Shown here: positions 46,064-57,360 of the stretch, one piece after another
Layout of the letters: each line of letters starts with the position of its first letter
Position numbering within the stretch: position 1 is the stretch's first letter
DNA from: Anthostomella pinea
Lineage: Eukaryota > Ascomycota > Sordariomycetes > Xylariales > Xylariaceae
NCBI GenBank assembly: GCA_963556695.1
Contig: CAUWAG010000004.1
Location: forward strand, 186,001 to 250,000
Direction of reading: 5' to 3'
Length of the DNA stretch: 64,000 nt
Translations under genes and position numbers: made by a program
Notes under the pieces: generated by a model
Told to the model about the DNA's origin: nothing
Database searches by the model: none
Seen by the model: only the letters and a program-made list of their open reading frames with translations

Positions 46064-46139
46064 GGGAATAAGCACCATGGAACAAGCATCAGGAATGGCC
46101 TTTTATCATTCACCTGCTTATTCCAGGGTGCTTATGGCA
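46064..46139. repeat. Inverted-repeat element, copy 1 (upstream of the kinase)
   Basis: Arms 46064-46088 and 46115-46139 pair over 25 bases with five mismatches. Each arm holds two tandem GGAATAAGCA-like units. It ends about 100 bp before the kinase start codon. Confidence 0.8.
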
Positions 46140-46241
46140 GATATGGTAAATTGGTGCCACAGCTCACGCACGAGTCATGATGCTTCTCCCGAGCCTGTTC
46201 TGCCGTTCTGCTACCATGTACATGTACTAACTTGTTGATAG

Positions 46242-48363
46242 ATGGGTTCTACCGACGCGCCCTCACATACCTCAGAGGACGAAGATGTTCAAAGCATTAG
46301 CAGGTCCTCCCAGCATGGGTCGATTTCGGAATCTCAGGATGAATCCAGCATAGCGGGCCATGGTGACATGATGCTTGCTGGCGTACTTGAGAACTATTAT
46401 CGAACCCGTGCCCTTGAATTCCTCAACAGCGATCCTGGTACTGTGGGGAGTTACACCGAGGAGTCGCCAGAAGTCCAGCGTGTGTCCCAACAACTCTCCG
46501 CCCAGGCAAGCCAGGTACTCTCATCCAATGGCCTGGTATTCCCGCTTGCTGGGTCCAGCTCACAGGCTGTTCGGCAGCAATATCTCGAAGGTCTGCATAG
46601 ACTGGCAACGGCCGATAATAGCCCGGAGCCAGTAGGAGATTTGGCTATTCGGTCCTCACAGCTCTCGCTACTACCCCATCCTGCAAACGACCTACAATTG
46701 GCTATTCCGTCACCACCGGTCCGTATACGAAGTCATTATCAATCTTCCTTCAGAGAGGTCTCTCTACTCGGCAAGGGTGGGTTTGGAAAGGTGTATCGGT
46801 GCGATAGCCTTCTGGACGAGAAGACCTATGCAGTCAAGAAGATCCTGCTTTCCCCAAAGCTAGGAAGGAGCTTCTGCGATGGACGACATGACGACCTCCA
46901 GCCTATACTGCGCGAGGTGAAGGCCATGGCCCGGCTTGACCACCCCAACGTCGTGCGCTATCATCATACTTGGTTTGAGGAGCCACAGCAAACAGCCGGA
47001 ACCATGGATGAGTCAGGTAAGCTGCTGCTCTTCAGCATTTCTATCCCATTGCATTGCCTAGTGGCATACACAGCCCCTTACAAGTCTCCCTGCGCGCCGC
47101 AGCGGAATTGAGATATTGGAATATGCACCCTGGAATAAGCAGGTCTGGTTCAATAAGACACTTTTGATGTTTATTCCACGGTGCTTATTCCAATCACTGT
47201 AAATACGACATTGCTTGCCGCGGGAGGCCTCTGAGAGCTCAGTGGATATCACTGACCTGTACCACACCCGAACCCGTTCTGTTCTGCTTTTCCTATTTCT
47301 TCCTATCTTATGCTGATCAAAATCACTAGTTAATATCATAGATCAGCCAACTCGCCAAAGATTATTGCTAGACAACCGTCCCTTTAACCATAACGCTAAG
47401 GGTGACTCGTCTATCGGAGGGATAGTGTTTGGAGAGGATACACAACAGTCCTCCCTTGGCCATGATAATGCCAAGGAGCTGGCTATCAGCGGCCAGGGCT
47501 GGTCTGGACAAGACGCCTCCGAGTTTGACGCCGAAGAGACGACCTCGTCGTCTGAGAGCAACATCTTCACGGATGGTATGTCCCACACAGACCATGCCAG
47601 TCAAAGCCGGGCACTAGCCGACACGAATGTTCATGCACTATACATTCAAATGTCCATCTACCCGATGAGTTTGGCTCAGTTTCTCTCCTCGTCTAGTCAC
47701 CGTGCTGGGCTGAGACATTGTTTTCATCTTCTTCCTTCACTCCGTCTTCTTCTTGAGATCCATTCGGGATTGCAGTACATACATTCCAAGGGGTTGATTC
47801 ATCGCGACATCAAGCCAGGTAACATCTTCCTGTCATCACCAGAAGAACATACATCCGAAGGTGGTTATTGTGATGTCTCCTGCCGATCTTGTTCATCATC
47901 GACGGAAGTGGGCAAGCTGCCACCCCGATGGCTGAACCCTCGAATAGGAGATTTTGGTTTGGTGGCCGAACTTGCGCATACTGGAGTACCGGCGTCGTCT
48001 GACTCGGGATCACAGAGACCAGTTGGCACTACGCACTATCAACCACCAACCCAGAGAGATCACAAGGACGAGAAAATCGACATATTCGCCCTTGGAGTGG
48101 TGTTCGTGGAGATGTTGTGTCGTTGTGGCACTACCATGGAGCGAGTGCACATGCTTGAGGGACTGCAGAGAGGCAGTGTACCCGAGAATATGCAGGAGAC
48201 GCTACGTTGCGAAGGATACAGTGCAGAGGTGATCGAGAGAGTGGTGAATCTGGCGAAAGCAATGCTAGATCCAGATCCTGACACAAGGTGGTCTGGTCTG
48301 CAAGTCAGCGAGGGTATACAGGCTTTACTTCGCGAATGCGAAACACGAGAGGTTTCTACATAG
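46242..48363 (+). CDS. eIF2alpha-type protein kinase (HRI/PEK family)
   Basis: 598 aa in two exons, 46242-47016 and 47342-48363, in phase. Kinases of this family phosphorylate translation initiation factor eIF2alpha under stress. The N-terminus (1-165) is Ser-rich and probably regulatory. The catalytic domain starts SSFREVSLLGKGGFGKVYR (glycine loop), then YAVKKILLSPK (catalytic Lys), REVKAMARLDHPNVVRYHHTWFEE (alphaC Glu), a long family-typical insert of about 110 residues, LIHRDIKPGNIFLS (catalytic loop), IGDFGLVAE (DFG), VGTTHYQPP and IDIFALGVVFVEML...TTMERVHMLEGLQRGSVPENM, a pattern close to HRI and PEK kinases. No haem- or membrane-binding segment is visible. The 325-nt intron is unusually long for this window and holds inverted-repeat copy 2. 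Confidence 0.88.
47116..47193. repeat. Inverted-repeat element, copy 2 (inside the kinase intron)
   Basis: Arms 47116-47141 and 47168-47193 pair over 26 bases with three mismatches, the best-preserved copy. Same GGAATAAGCA units as copy 1. It would form a hairpin in the pre-mRNA. Confidence 0.85.
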
Positions 48364-48417
48364 CTTAGCAGAACAATATGAGCATCTTGATCTGAATCCG
48401 AGATATCTCTTGGCTAT

Positions 48418-48497
48418 TCTCGAATAAGCACACTGGGATAAGCAGTCTCAGCTCAAAACGCCGCTTTCGGTGATTATGCCAGTGTGCTCATTCCAGA
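48418..48497. repeat. Inverted-repeat element, copy 3 (downstream of the kinase)
   Basis: Arms 48418-48444 and 48471-48497 pair over 27 bases with four mismatches. Both arms share GCACACTGG where copies 1 and 2 carry GCACC-type cores, so the arms have changed together. It begins 55 bp after the kinase stop codon. Confidence 0.82.
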
Positions 48498-49538
48498 TAG
48501 GACACTACATAACGTTCGAGGCGTGAGGGAAGACCCGGGAGAATTCCTCTTTAATTCCAAATGGAGGAGAGGCTACTGACATAAGCCGATCTCGCACTAT
48601 CTTTTCCCTGAATAACCATTTAGTATCGCTCATGTGCGCGATAGAGCTTGCTCATTGGTGTTTCAGTCACAAACTCACAACCCTGACTCGGTAGCTACTA
48701 CTTGTGCTTTCACTAAGAGGGCTGGCATTTTCACATAGCGCTCGCGGTGATGGCCAAACTGGTCTGTCACGAGACATAATATGGGCTCAATTACACCAGA
48801 AGGACTGAAGATGATCGATTTCGTTTCTGGTGCTTCCCTTGCGCCAGCTTTACTTGTATTCCCGAACCGAATACCGATTTCCAGGGCACGAGTATAGTCT
48901 TCGATAATGGAGGCTTATCCAGGACCAGTATTACATACCCTTCGTTCGGACCTGTCACACGAATAGCGGATCTTAGAAGGTCGCGCGCAACCGGAAACTT
49001 AAGGCACCCCTTTTAACACTCTGCTCACCCCTCTCCGGTGTGGTCAACACAGTGCTCTCGCAGTGATTTGTGTAAGGCTTACCAAATCCCATGTCAGAGA
49101 ACCTCGCTTCCCATTGAAGCCTCCCCAGCTGAGCATGTTGGAGGTAGGCACTGTGTGCGGCCACGGGCTTCGAACATGCATACAATATGTTTTTACAGTA
49201 ATCATTTCTCTCTAAACCTCCCTATTGATAGGCTTGGCCTTCTAGAACGCTCCCAGCAAGTGTCATCACGAGGCATAAGCTGAAATAGATATGACCCGAG
49301 CTGCGTCAAGCGTACCCCGGCCCGACTTTATGGGCCGGAATACTGTAAGGCCCCGGTGTATTGCTTGACGGGGGACTGCCGAGCAGAGGATGCAGACTTG
49401 ATGATCTTGTTTGAACTGGGTACGCAGACAGTTCTGGTTTTCATCTCGGTCGAGGACTAGTTGCTTTATACAACACCTCTAGGACACACGGTTGCGATCT
49501 GTTGATTTCAGTGCGAAGTAGCCATCAGTACTTGTAGC
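48498..49538. other. Intergenic, no gene recognised
   Basis: Only short motif-free frames. The right end adjoins the decayed minus-strand gene. Confidence 0.45.
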
Positions 49539-50490
49539 TTATCTACCATACGCCACGATACTCGGTGTAGCGCTGACATTAGCGGAATAGTGATAGATGG
49601 CCCATCTATTCGCCCTGGCTTCGATACCCTCATCCTGGTGTGGCTTCGAGTCCCAAGTCTTCAACATGATATCGCCTAGTTTCCCAAGCAAGGCGGCCAT
49701 CATGTCAGCCTGAGACGGGCACACACAATCCCTAACACCGGCCAGAACTTGCTGGGGTATCACATCAAGCGTCTGGTCGGGGAACTGATACGCAAGTGCC
49801 TTACGCTGTCAGACTGGCAGGTGTCTCTTCACCACCGTTCGTCCACTTGATTAATGGCCAGGCCCGCATTCTACGACAGGCAGGTCTGTGGATCGAGCCT
49901 CCATCACAACCCCTGCCCGGACATTCTTGATGCTGCTCATGAGTCGCAGCATGCGAGGTGGGTCACTAGACCCGCTGGGAGCGCAGGGAATACTTAGTGC
50001 GGCCGCTTCCGAAAGCCGTGGCCATCTTCTCTCAGCAAATTTCGCTGTGATTGTCTCGGCGTATATCTGTAGATTTCTGGCGATAATCACTGGTCTACCA
50101 AGTGTCCTTCTTGCGGGCTTGCTCCCATTCTACCGTCTCCTGTGAACGCGCGATACGAGAAGCTGTGGTCCTTTTCGCGAAATCAACGCCACGCGTTTGG
50201 TGCGCTACAGCTTGGTTGGGCGTCATGATGATCCGGGGCTTCGAGGCGTTCAGGGCGCAAGCGATGCCGCGCGGGAAATCAATGTCCATGCTGGATCGAA
50301 GTGCCAGAAGGTCCAGCACAAAGGCCAGCTGTTGCATGTCTCGAGCATGGGCCTTCGATGATGCCTTGCTTGACTCGGAAGGAAGCACCAGTGTGGTTAC
50401 GCCGTTACGGAAGGAATCAGCGATGGATGCGTATCCATCATCCATCGGGGTTGCTTCTTTTGAGCAGAGGCTGCGTGTCAGAACGCTGTG
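49539..50490 (-). pseudogene. Broken gene for an unrecognised conserved-looking protein
   Basis: Three coding pieces follow one another in different frames. First, about 50460-50095: DDGYASIADSFRNGVTTLVLPSESSKASSKAHARDMQQLAFVLDLLALRSSMDIDFPRGIACALNASKPRIIMTPNQ, ending at a stop. Second, about 50110-49855: TLGRPVIIARNLQIYAETITAKFAERRWPRLSEAAALSIPCAPSGSSDPPRMLRLMSSIKNVRAGVVMEARSTDLPVVECGPG. Third, 49800-49539: ALAYQFPDQTLDVIPQQVLAGVRDCVCPSQADMMAALLGKLGDIMLKTW, ending ANVSATPSIVAYGR. The compositions are protein-like and collinear. At least one indel near 50100 and an unresolved junction near 49800 break the frame. No family recognised. Confidence 0.5.
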
Positions 50491-50638
50491 AGTGCTTGTG
50501 GCCCGTTCCTCGATGAGTACATATGAGGGGAGGCGGCAGGCCGTCCAACCTCGCTGCCTCGTTCCTCCATCAGCACCATCAATCAGCCCAGCCCATCTAT
50601 CAATATCAACACCTGGAAATACGCAGAAACCAGACGAC

Positions 50639-52203
50639 ATGGCTGCACGCACTGGCCTTTTGGCCTTTCCCAACGAGCTTCTTTTCCAGATCTTGGACCA
50701 CGTCCACGATGGCGGCCAGGACACCGACTCAGTTCACGCAGTCATACGTACTTGCAAGGCGCTCAAGCCCATGGCTGAGGCGTGCCTCTATTCATCCATC
50801 ACCCTTCTCAAGCGGTCACAACTAAAGCCTCTCACGGCCTGTCTAGAGGCAGATCCCGTCCGCAAAACCTACATTCGCGACCTGCAGTTGCCTTGGTCCA
50901 CCAGGCTTTATGAGTTTGGCGAGAGCGCGCCATTGGATCTCTGCTCTCTTCCCGGCCTGACATCTTTCGTTTCCGAGAGCCCTTTCTGCAATGCCCACTA
51001 CAGATACCAAGAGGATCGGGTGGAAGATTGGATCAATGTGATGGAGAGCTACCTGCGCGGTTTCGAGCGTGCCTCACTGCTCAGTAACTCGGGGACTCTG
51101 GGGGAACGACCTCTGAAGAACTTAAGGCATTGTGAGCAACATCGATCAACCTTCACGTACTCGACCTGGTGGATGAGATGTCTGACTGTGACCTCTTAGT
51201 GACGCTACATTGGACGGGCGGTGATGACGGGGGCAGGACCGAAAGATTCTGGCCAATAACACCGTCATGCCCGGTATTCCTGATGCCGAGCCTTCATTCC
51301 TTGGAGATATCGTGCGTCTACATAAAATCTTCGGTCCCCGGGGAGTCCAAGTCCAACTGGGCCGCTGAAATACTCCCTTTCGCCCGCCGAACAAATTTGA
51401 AATCCCTCATAATTACCAGGGGTGGCATCCCAGCTGAGGCACTGCTGGCTATTCTAGCACTGCCAAAGGCTTTGGAAACTTTCATTCTCCGCGAGGCAGT
51501 ACCTCACCGAGAGAGTGGTCCTGGCTCCGTTGCCACTGAGCAAATGGACATCTTTCAACAGGCCATCGCCCAGCAATCCGAGACACTCAAAATGCTTCAC
51601 ATCCAACGGAATCGCCGTTCCAGCACACAACGGCAACTAAGCATCGACTTGTCCGGATTCCAGAGCTTATCAGAATTCCACGTCGGACCGTATATCAGTG
51701 ACCGTGTCTTCGTATGGAAGCTATCCGACCCCATGCCGCCGATGCTCACCAGGCTACGTCTCATGGAGTGTTTCGTCCCTGATATGGCATACTGGCACCA
51801 ATTTCGATCAGACGTCCTGTTGGATGACCTCGTCGGACTTGCCCGTGTCCGGAACGCTGCGGTTCATCTTGACATCGTTCTCCGGAAAGTAGTAACAATG
51901 GGGAATTGGCGTCATGGACTTCGCGATATCGGAGAAGATTTCCGTGCACGATATCTTGCTTCTGGCGAGCAACTCGAATCTTCTCCACCTCCGGAGGCTA
52001 CGGCTCAGCCGCGCCTCCGTTTCTTCACAGTTGGGAGATCGGGATACTCGCCGCCGTACCTGTACCACGAGCGTAGTCCTCGTTCCACGTTATTCTACGA
52101 CTCGTCAAATCCACGGGGCTTTGTGGATAACGATGACGACGACGACAGCAGTAGCTTTGTAGTCAACTTTGACGCGGCAGATATGCTAGTGGAAGTCGAT
52201 TGA
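50639..52203 (+). CDS. F-box / leucine-rich repeat protein
   Basis: 498 aa in two exons, 50639-51131 and 51200-52203, joined in phase (KNLRHL/TLHWTGGDDGG). An N-terminal F-box-like motif, GLLAFPNELLFQILDHVHDGG...VIRTCKALKPMAEACLYSSITL, would bind Skp1 in SCF ubiquitin ligases; LRR-like repeats follow (LHSLEISCVYI, LKSLIITRGGIPAEALLAIL, SLSEFHVGPYI, LTRLRLMECFVP) that would present substrate. The intron has a CTGAC branch site and spans the frame break that otherwise gives a stop at 51199. The acidic DDDDDDSSSF near the end is low complexity. Start at 50639 chosen for MAARTGLLAFPNE; the frame extends further upstream without similarity. Substrate unknown. Confidence 0.8.
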
Positions 52204-53387
52204 TTGCTGAGCGTCTGACTTGGATATGCTGGCAATTGATGGCAGTCGCAAATTGCTGGCGCGGGCGAGAAATCTGGATCATAGGCCGCAACATGAGAAC
52301 GCCGCCAATTGATGTCATTGAGTAGCGGCAAGGACCAAGACGCTCGCCACGTACTACCAAGATAACGTCGAAACCGGGTCACAAAGAAACTCTTGCACAG
52401 GCCAAGCGGTTGATGTTCAAGCCGAGTTTTGTTAGAACGTGGAGGCTGGTGTTCCTGGTAGGGCGCTGATACTACGCTCGGCCTTCTGAGGCAGTGCCAG
52501 AAGAAGAGAAGCTCGATGATGCGAGTTGAGGGAGACAGGTAGGCAGAAGAATGCGATGCGGAGCTGTCGAGTGTTCAAGATTTCACGGAGAATTGTCAGC
52601 TTTTCAGTCGGTTGCCCTGACGGTACCATGCTTTCGAGGGCCACGGCGGCTTGGCTGAGTAGCTGCAGTACGAGGATTTCGAGTTGTTGTCAAGAGGTCC
52701 CGTTGTGGGTGACTGGCCTCGGTATACGATTATTGTTAGATACTAGCACGAATGTATTGAATGGGAGCCGGAGATAGACACCGGAAGATCTCCAGTGGGG
52801 CAGAGACGCACAGGGCATCTGACCCACCAAGAAGACAGATGATCAATCTCTGCACACTGAAGAAGCAGAGCAGAACAATCAATAGAATCAATCAACATCC
52901 GTGTATTCAACAATTATACCCTAGGATTTGGTCAGACTCATGACTCGAGCTCATGACATGATGAGTTGGGGGCCGTCGTAGACTGTGTACATGTCGCATA
53001 AACCTGATTCTCAACTCACCACAACACAGAGATGCGATTCGCTATTTCTTACTTATTCTGCCAATCTAACATTTCAAACATGATGAAGCCGTCTTTATAT
53101 TCATCGTTGGGATGTGGGTTGAGCAGTCCGGTTCACAATGCTGGGCCGGGACTTTGACGACGGGAGCCTCGGCTCGACCGGGACCCACTCCAGCTGTAGT
53201 CGATAAACCCCGGCCATCCTTCGAGTCTCGACTCTCGACCGTTGGACACCTCTTTTTCTTGTATGGTTCTTTCCTTCTTTCGGCTCCAGTTCTGTTATTA
53301 GAGTTGCCGGATCCTAGACCGCGCGTCAAACGGTTGTTTTATTGCCCCTGCATTAGAGAGCTCTTCCCGCCGCCCTCAACATCTCGA
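52204..53387. other. Intergenic, no gene supported
   Basis: A minus-strand frame at 52432-52680 (QAAVALESMVPSG...ILREILNTRQLRIAFF) looks weakly protein-like but has no partner exon or recognisable domain. Otherwise nothing. Confidence 0.4.
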
Positions 53388-53588
53388 ATGTCGCTTGCGC
53401 CGAACAACAACCTACTCGCGAAGTGTACCAGCACCGCTCTGTGTCACTTGCGGGCCATACCGCTGTGGGGAATTGTCCTTTTGGTGCTGGTCGCTGGCGC
53501 ACTCTGGTCCCGAATTACCGCCGTCGTGTCTAGTCGCAAGCCGTCTCGATCGCCGCAGTCGAATCCCTCGAAGCCGCCCACCGCATAG
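53388..53588 (+). CDS. 66-codon membrane-peptide frame directly upstream of the thioesterase-like gene
   Basis: MSLAPNNNLLAKCTSTALCHLRAIPLWGIVLLVLVAGALWSR followed by a Ser/Pro/Lys-rich tail. One strong hydrophobic segment (WGIVLLVLVAGALW) is followed by basic residues, as in a single-pass membrane peptide. The stop codon ends 10 nt before the next ATG, and the two frames differ, so on the same mRNA it would act as an upstream ORF. A chance frame cannot be excluded. Confidence 0.4.
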   Translation: MSLAPNNNLLAKCTSTALCHLRAIPLWGIVLLVLVAGALWSRITAVVSSRKPSRSPQSNPSKPPTA

Positions 53589-53598
53589 GTAGCCAGCC

Positions 53599-54698
53599 AT
53601 GGCATCTTCCGCCGGCACCGTGAACCGAGTCCTGCGGCTCGCTGGCCCGGCTCTCCTACCCGCCATAGCCTATGGCGCCTACAAGGGAAACGCGACAGGG
53701 GCGATCGAGTCCTTCTTTACCGGACCAGGCCGGACGAGCCGGATAATCGCGCTGGTGGTCGTGCTCTTCAACTGGAAGAGCCTGCCGATGGCATGGACGG
53801 TACGTCGATCTGTCCCTCAGCACCTACATGTGCGTCTTCGACCTTGCTAACGGGGCCCTCACAGGTGCGCGTATGGTCCGCCATGGTCTCGCACTTCCTC
53901 TTCCGCCGCTTCCACACGCACACCCCCGACAAGCTCTTCCACCCCGTCATCACCAGCACGCACGTCAGCCTGCTCGAGGTCGACTACAACCTGCATAAGT
54001 CCAACTCGACGTACTTCGCCGACCTCGACGTCAGCCGCTCGCACCTAGTCAGCCACCTGTTCGCGCGGGGCTGCCGCGCCCTCGCGCACAACGCCACCAC
54101 AAAGCTCGTCGTGGACCCGTCGTCGAGCACCTCCGAGCCCGCGCGCGGCAAGTTCGGCGTCATGCTCGGCGCCGTGCACTGCAGCTTCCGCCGCGAGATA
54201 GCGCCGTATCAGGCCTACGAGACCTGGTCGCGCGTGCTGGGCTGGGACCGCAAGTGGATGTACATCGTAACCCACTTCGTGGAGAAGGGCGCCGTGCGGC
54301 CGCGGTCCTGGGACGCGGGCAGCTTCGGCGCCACGCGGAAGACGGACGGCGAGCCGCAGGAGTGGGAGCGGAAGATCTTTGCTACGGCTGTTAGCAAGTA
54401 CGTCTTCAAGATCGGGCGCTTGACGGTCCATCCCGTGGTCGTCATTGGGGAGAGCGGACTGCTGCCCGAGCGGCCGGGCGGCTGGGTCGCGGTTGAGGAT
54501 GGCGCGGCGCAGCCGGCTGGGCTGGTTACTGGCGGCGAGCTGCCGGAGGCTAACCCGTCGGAGTGGGATTGGAGACGCACGGAGGAAGAGCGGAGGAAGG
54601 GGGAGGAGTTCGTGCGGCATTTTGCTAGCCTTGATGGACTACACAGCCGGTTTGACGGCGGCGAGGACGGCGCTCTGGGAAGATTTGGATTGGGCTAA
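53599..54698 (+). CDS. THEM6-like thioesterase-fold protein
   Basis: 344 aa in two exons, 53599-53799 and 53865-54698, in phase. Starts MASSAGTVNRVLRLAGPALLPAIAYGAYKG with a following membrane-associated helix (RIIALVVVLFNWKSLPMAW). The core is the 4HBT_2 acyl-CoA-thioesterase-like fold: HPVITSTHVSLLEVDYNLHKSNSTYFADLDVSRSHLVSHLF, VMLGAVHCSFRREIAPYQAYETWSRVLGWDRKWMYIVTHFV. Fungal members are often mislabelled 'capsule polysaccharide biosynthesis protein'. The usual role may be thioester hydrolysis at a membrane, unproven here. A Gly/Glu-rich C-terminus follows. Unrelated to the sugar-transport locus at 12-18 kb despite the name it is likely to receive. Confidence 0.82.
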
Positions 54699-54962
54699 TG
54701 TGAAGATGTGGTGTATATTTAAAGAGGTGCGCTTAGATGTGGGCTTCGCAATGGTTGTAGACGCATATACCCACGATAGATTTGATCAGTATTAGATTTC
54801 TGATTTATGGACGGCCCGTCTATGTCTATAGAATAGAGCCTGACTATGGCTCAGTGTACAACCTAGGACTTGTGTACATCGCTAAGCCTTCATAGCTCGC
54901 TGTCCGGAAGTCCTCCCCTCCTCCTTTGCCGTTCCTCACAAACGTTACAATACGTGTCCCCT

Positions 54963-55540
54963 CTACAGAGCAAAGGCAACAAAGGCAGCAGCACCAACAA
55001 GACCCATGCCAGCACCGGCGTGGGCAGCGGCTGCCGGGGTCGCGGAAGCGGTAGCAGAACTGGCCGTACTGCTTAGGGAGCTGGCGGCAGAGGTAGCGGC
55101 ACCACTGGCGCTGGCGAGGGCCGAGGAAGAAGCACTGTCACCAGCCTGCTGGGCGACAGCGAGGCAGATCTGGGTGCTGGTCTCGGAAGTAGCTGTCAAG
55201 TAGAGTTATGTTAGCGGTTATGCTCCATGCTCCGCCCAACAAAGCTTTCCATCCTTCACATTTACTCCACGCAAGTGCCGCTTGGGGAAAACGGCAACTG
55301 GGACGTACTCTTCAGATCATCCTGGTTGCAAGCGCCCGACACGCACATGAGCGCGCTCTTGGTCAGGTCGGTGATGTGCTCGCACTGGCAGTTGGCGTCG
55401 GATACGCCGCAGCCGACGCTCTTTGCGGCCGAGGCCAGACACGGCGTCGCGCAGCTGGGGATCTGGGCCACGAGCTGGTCGATCGTCTCGGCGGCGGCGA
55501 CGGCGGCGAAGAGGGCGACGAGGGCGGTCTGGAAGTGCAT
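54963..55540 (-). CDS. CFEM-domain, GPI-anchored cell-surface protein
   Basis: 153 aa in two exons, 55540-55309 and 55192-54963, in phase. A signal peptide (MHFQTALVALFAAVAAAETI) is followed by the eight-cysteine CFEM module: C-x3-C-x8-C-x6-C-x-C-x15-C-x4-C and, across the intron, the eighth Cys in TQICLAVAQQAG; the aspartate before Cys4 used in haem binding is present in SDANC. An Ala/Ser/Thr-rich, O-glycosylation-like stalk and a hydrophobic tail (AGMGLVGAAAFVAFAL) indicate GPI attachment. CFEM proteins bind haem at the cell wall or act in host interaction and adhesion; which applies is unknown. The intron lies between Cys7 and Cys8. Confidence 0.92.
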
Positions 55541-57360
55541 AATGGCGACTTTTGGGGTATCTTATTGGGGGATTATGAAGGGAAGAGAGACTGGCTTGCT
55601 TGCTTGCTGGCTGGCTGGCTGGCTGGCTGGCTGTGGAATCAGAGTTTGGGTATTGTAAAGAATGAGCGTGTATGTTTGCTTCGTTTGTTCGACCGGCGAT
55701 TGGGAATAATAATGATAATAACTGCAGATGGGACGGAAGAGATCAGAGGAAAGATAACTGCTTGGTAGCAGCGCCGCAACCCATTGATCTAGAACAGCCT
55801 TGTCCTGCACTTGCTTGGACCATGCCATGCCGGCTGTTTGCTTGGACCATGCCGGCTGTTCGACCAACAGCAATATCGGCCGGGATCCTGGAGGAGCTGC
55901 ATGAGGCCATGGAATGGGTAAATGGGGTTGCTTAATTAGGCTGCTGGGGCCCGTGGGGAAGGTCCCTCGCTGTGGCATTCGTTTGATATGACCGGGGAGA
56001 TGGTGGTCGATCTCACGATCGGGATGAGGAAGAAGCAAGGTTTCGTATTCGTAGTCAGGATGCTCAAACATGTCAAACGCATGGAAGCATTGGAAGCACT
56101 TAATCCTCTAGCATTTCTTGCGGGCAGATAGATACGATCTATGCTGATCTGAAGCTTGGTTCACGCACACTTCGCAAGAGGCCTCAAGCCTCTCTCGTGT
56201 TTCTCTGAAGGGCGTAAATGGAAGCTGGGATACCCGCGCCGACTGCGGTAAATAGGATTTGATACGAAGCCAGTGCTGCAGGTACACCCGCACGACCCGA
56301 GCTTCAGACGAGCTAATAATAAAACGTGGTGGGAACGGACATGGATCCCGGCCGCCCTACATTAGCTCAGGGAGTCAGGGGTCTGGGCCAAGACAGAAAA
56401 AGGGGGGCGTCATCTACACGGATGCCAACCCGACTGGGCAAAACCGCCCAGTCTGCCAATCCACATCTGGCAAGTTCGGGATCGAGAACAACAAATCCAG
56501 GACGGCCCCGAGTCTCTTGCGAGTGTGCCTTGTTCTATCGTGAACCTAGCTGGCATTCCACAGCGCTACTATCGAGACGATGGTCACACCAGATGCGCCA
56601 TCGCCAGCTAGCTCTGGTCACATTGATGGTGTCCCACCGGTCTCGCATAATATGCTACAATCGCGATAGTCCATGCCGGGGAGATATGCCGGGGAGATCC
56701 ATGAAACGACGATGCTCATATACTACAGTAGGAACTCAATTGAAGTCAATGACCCCGAGGGCGCCATGTAGGTGAAGGGGGTCTGGGCTTGAGTTTCCTC
56801 TATCCTGTTGAGAAACCAGGTTTACCTCAAGATGCCTAAGCAGTAGAGGAGGATATTAGGATATTAGGCTATCAGGAAAGCCAGAGGTATGTCACCACGT
56901 TCTGTTGCTTCGACATCTTCGATCGCTGACAGCATAGCTAGGCCTATGAGTATGCGCCTTAAAAGACTCGAGTTGACTGAGCCTTGGTGGCTCAGAATAC
57001 TGCCAGTAAGAACATTGGAGAAAGTGAAGCAGAAGCTGGCCCAATGTCACGATCCTCACGAACAGATCATGGTCAAAGACGTGGACGCCAGGGCTCGGTA
57101 AGATAGCAACAAAATACATGAACATTGCAACTATTTCTTCAGAAAAACAACACTAATAATAAGCCTAATATGATTAGGCATACTTGGTGTATGTTCGCAA
57201 TAGGGTGACTGCCTGATGCCAAAGAGTTCAGGCATGCAGGTGATATCCTCAGTCCCCCTATCCAAGAGAGTCCACGCAACCGAGCGTTTGACACAATCTG
57301 TAGGAGCTTCTTCTTCCAACATACAGACCACGTCCATAACTATACTGGCATGGGCTTGGC
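55541..57360. other. Promoter of the CFEM gene and intergenic DNA with a microsatellite
   Basis: Contains a CTTG/GCTG tandem repeat at about 55589-55632, in the likely CFEM leader. Overlapping minus frames (55562-56071) look like leader sequence rather than a gene. Nothing further recognised. Confidence 0.45.
55589..55632. repeat. Microsatellite of GCTT then GCTG units
   Basis: Three or four GCTT units run into about seven GCTG (GGCT) units. It lies just upstream of the CFEM start on the minus strand. Confidence 0.85.

Noticed and set aside
52432..52680. Minus-strand frame resembling a transcription-factor C-terminus
   Set aside because: Only one short piece, no DNA-binding domain or further exons nearby.
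12318..54698. Idea that the THEM6-like 'capsule polysaccharide' gene belongs with the transporter/trimodular pair
   Set aside because: That name is a legacy label on a thioesterase-fold family; the gene is 35 kb away and shares no feature with the pair.
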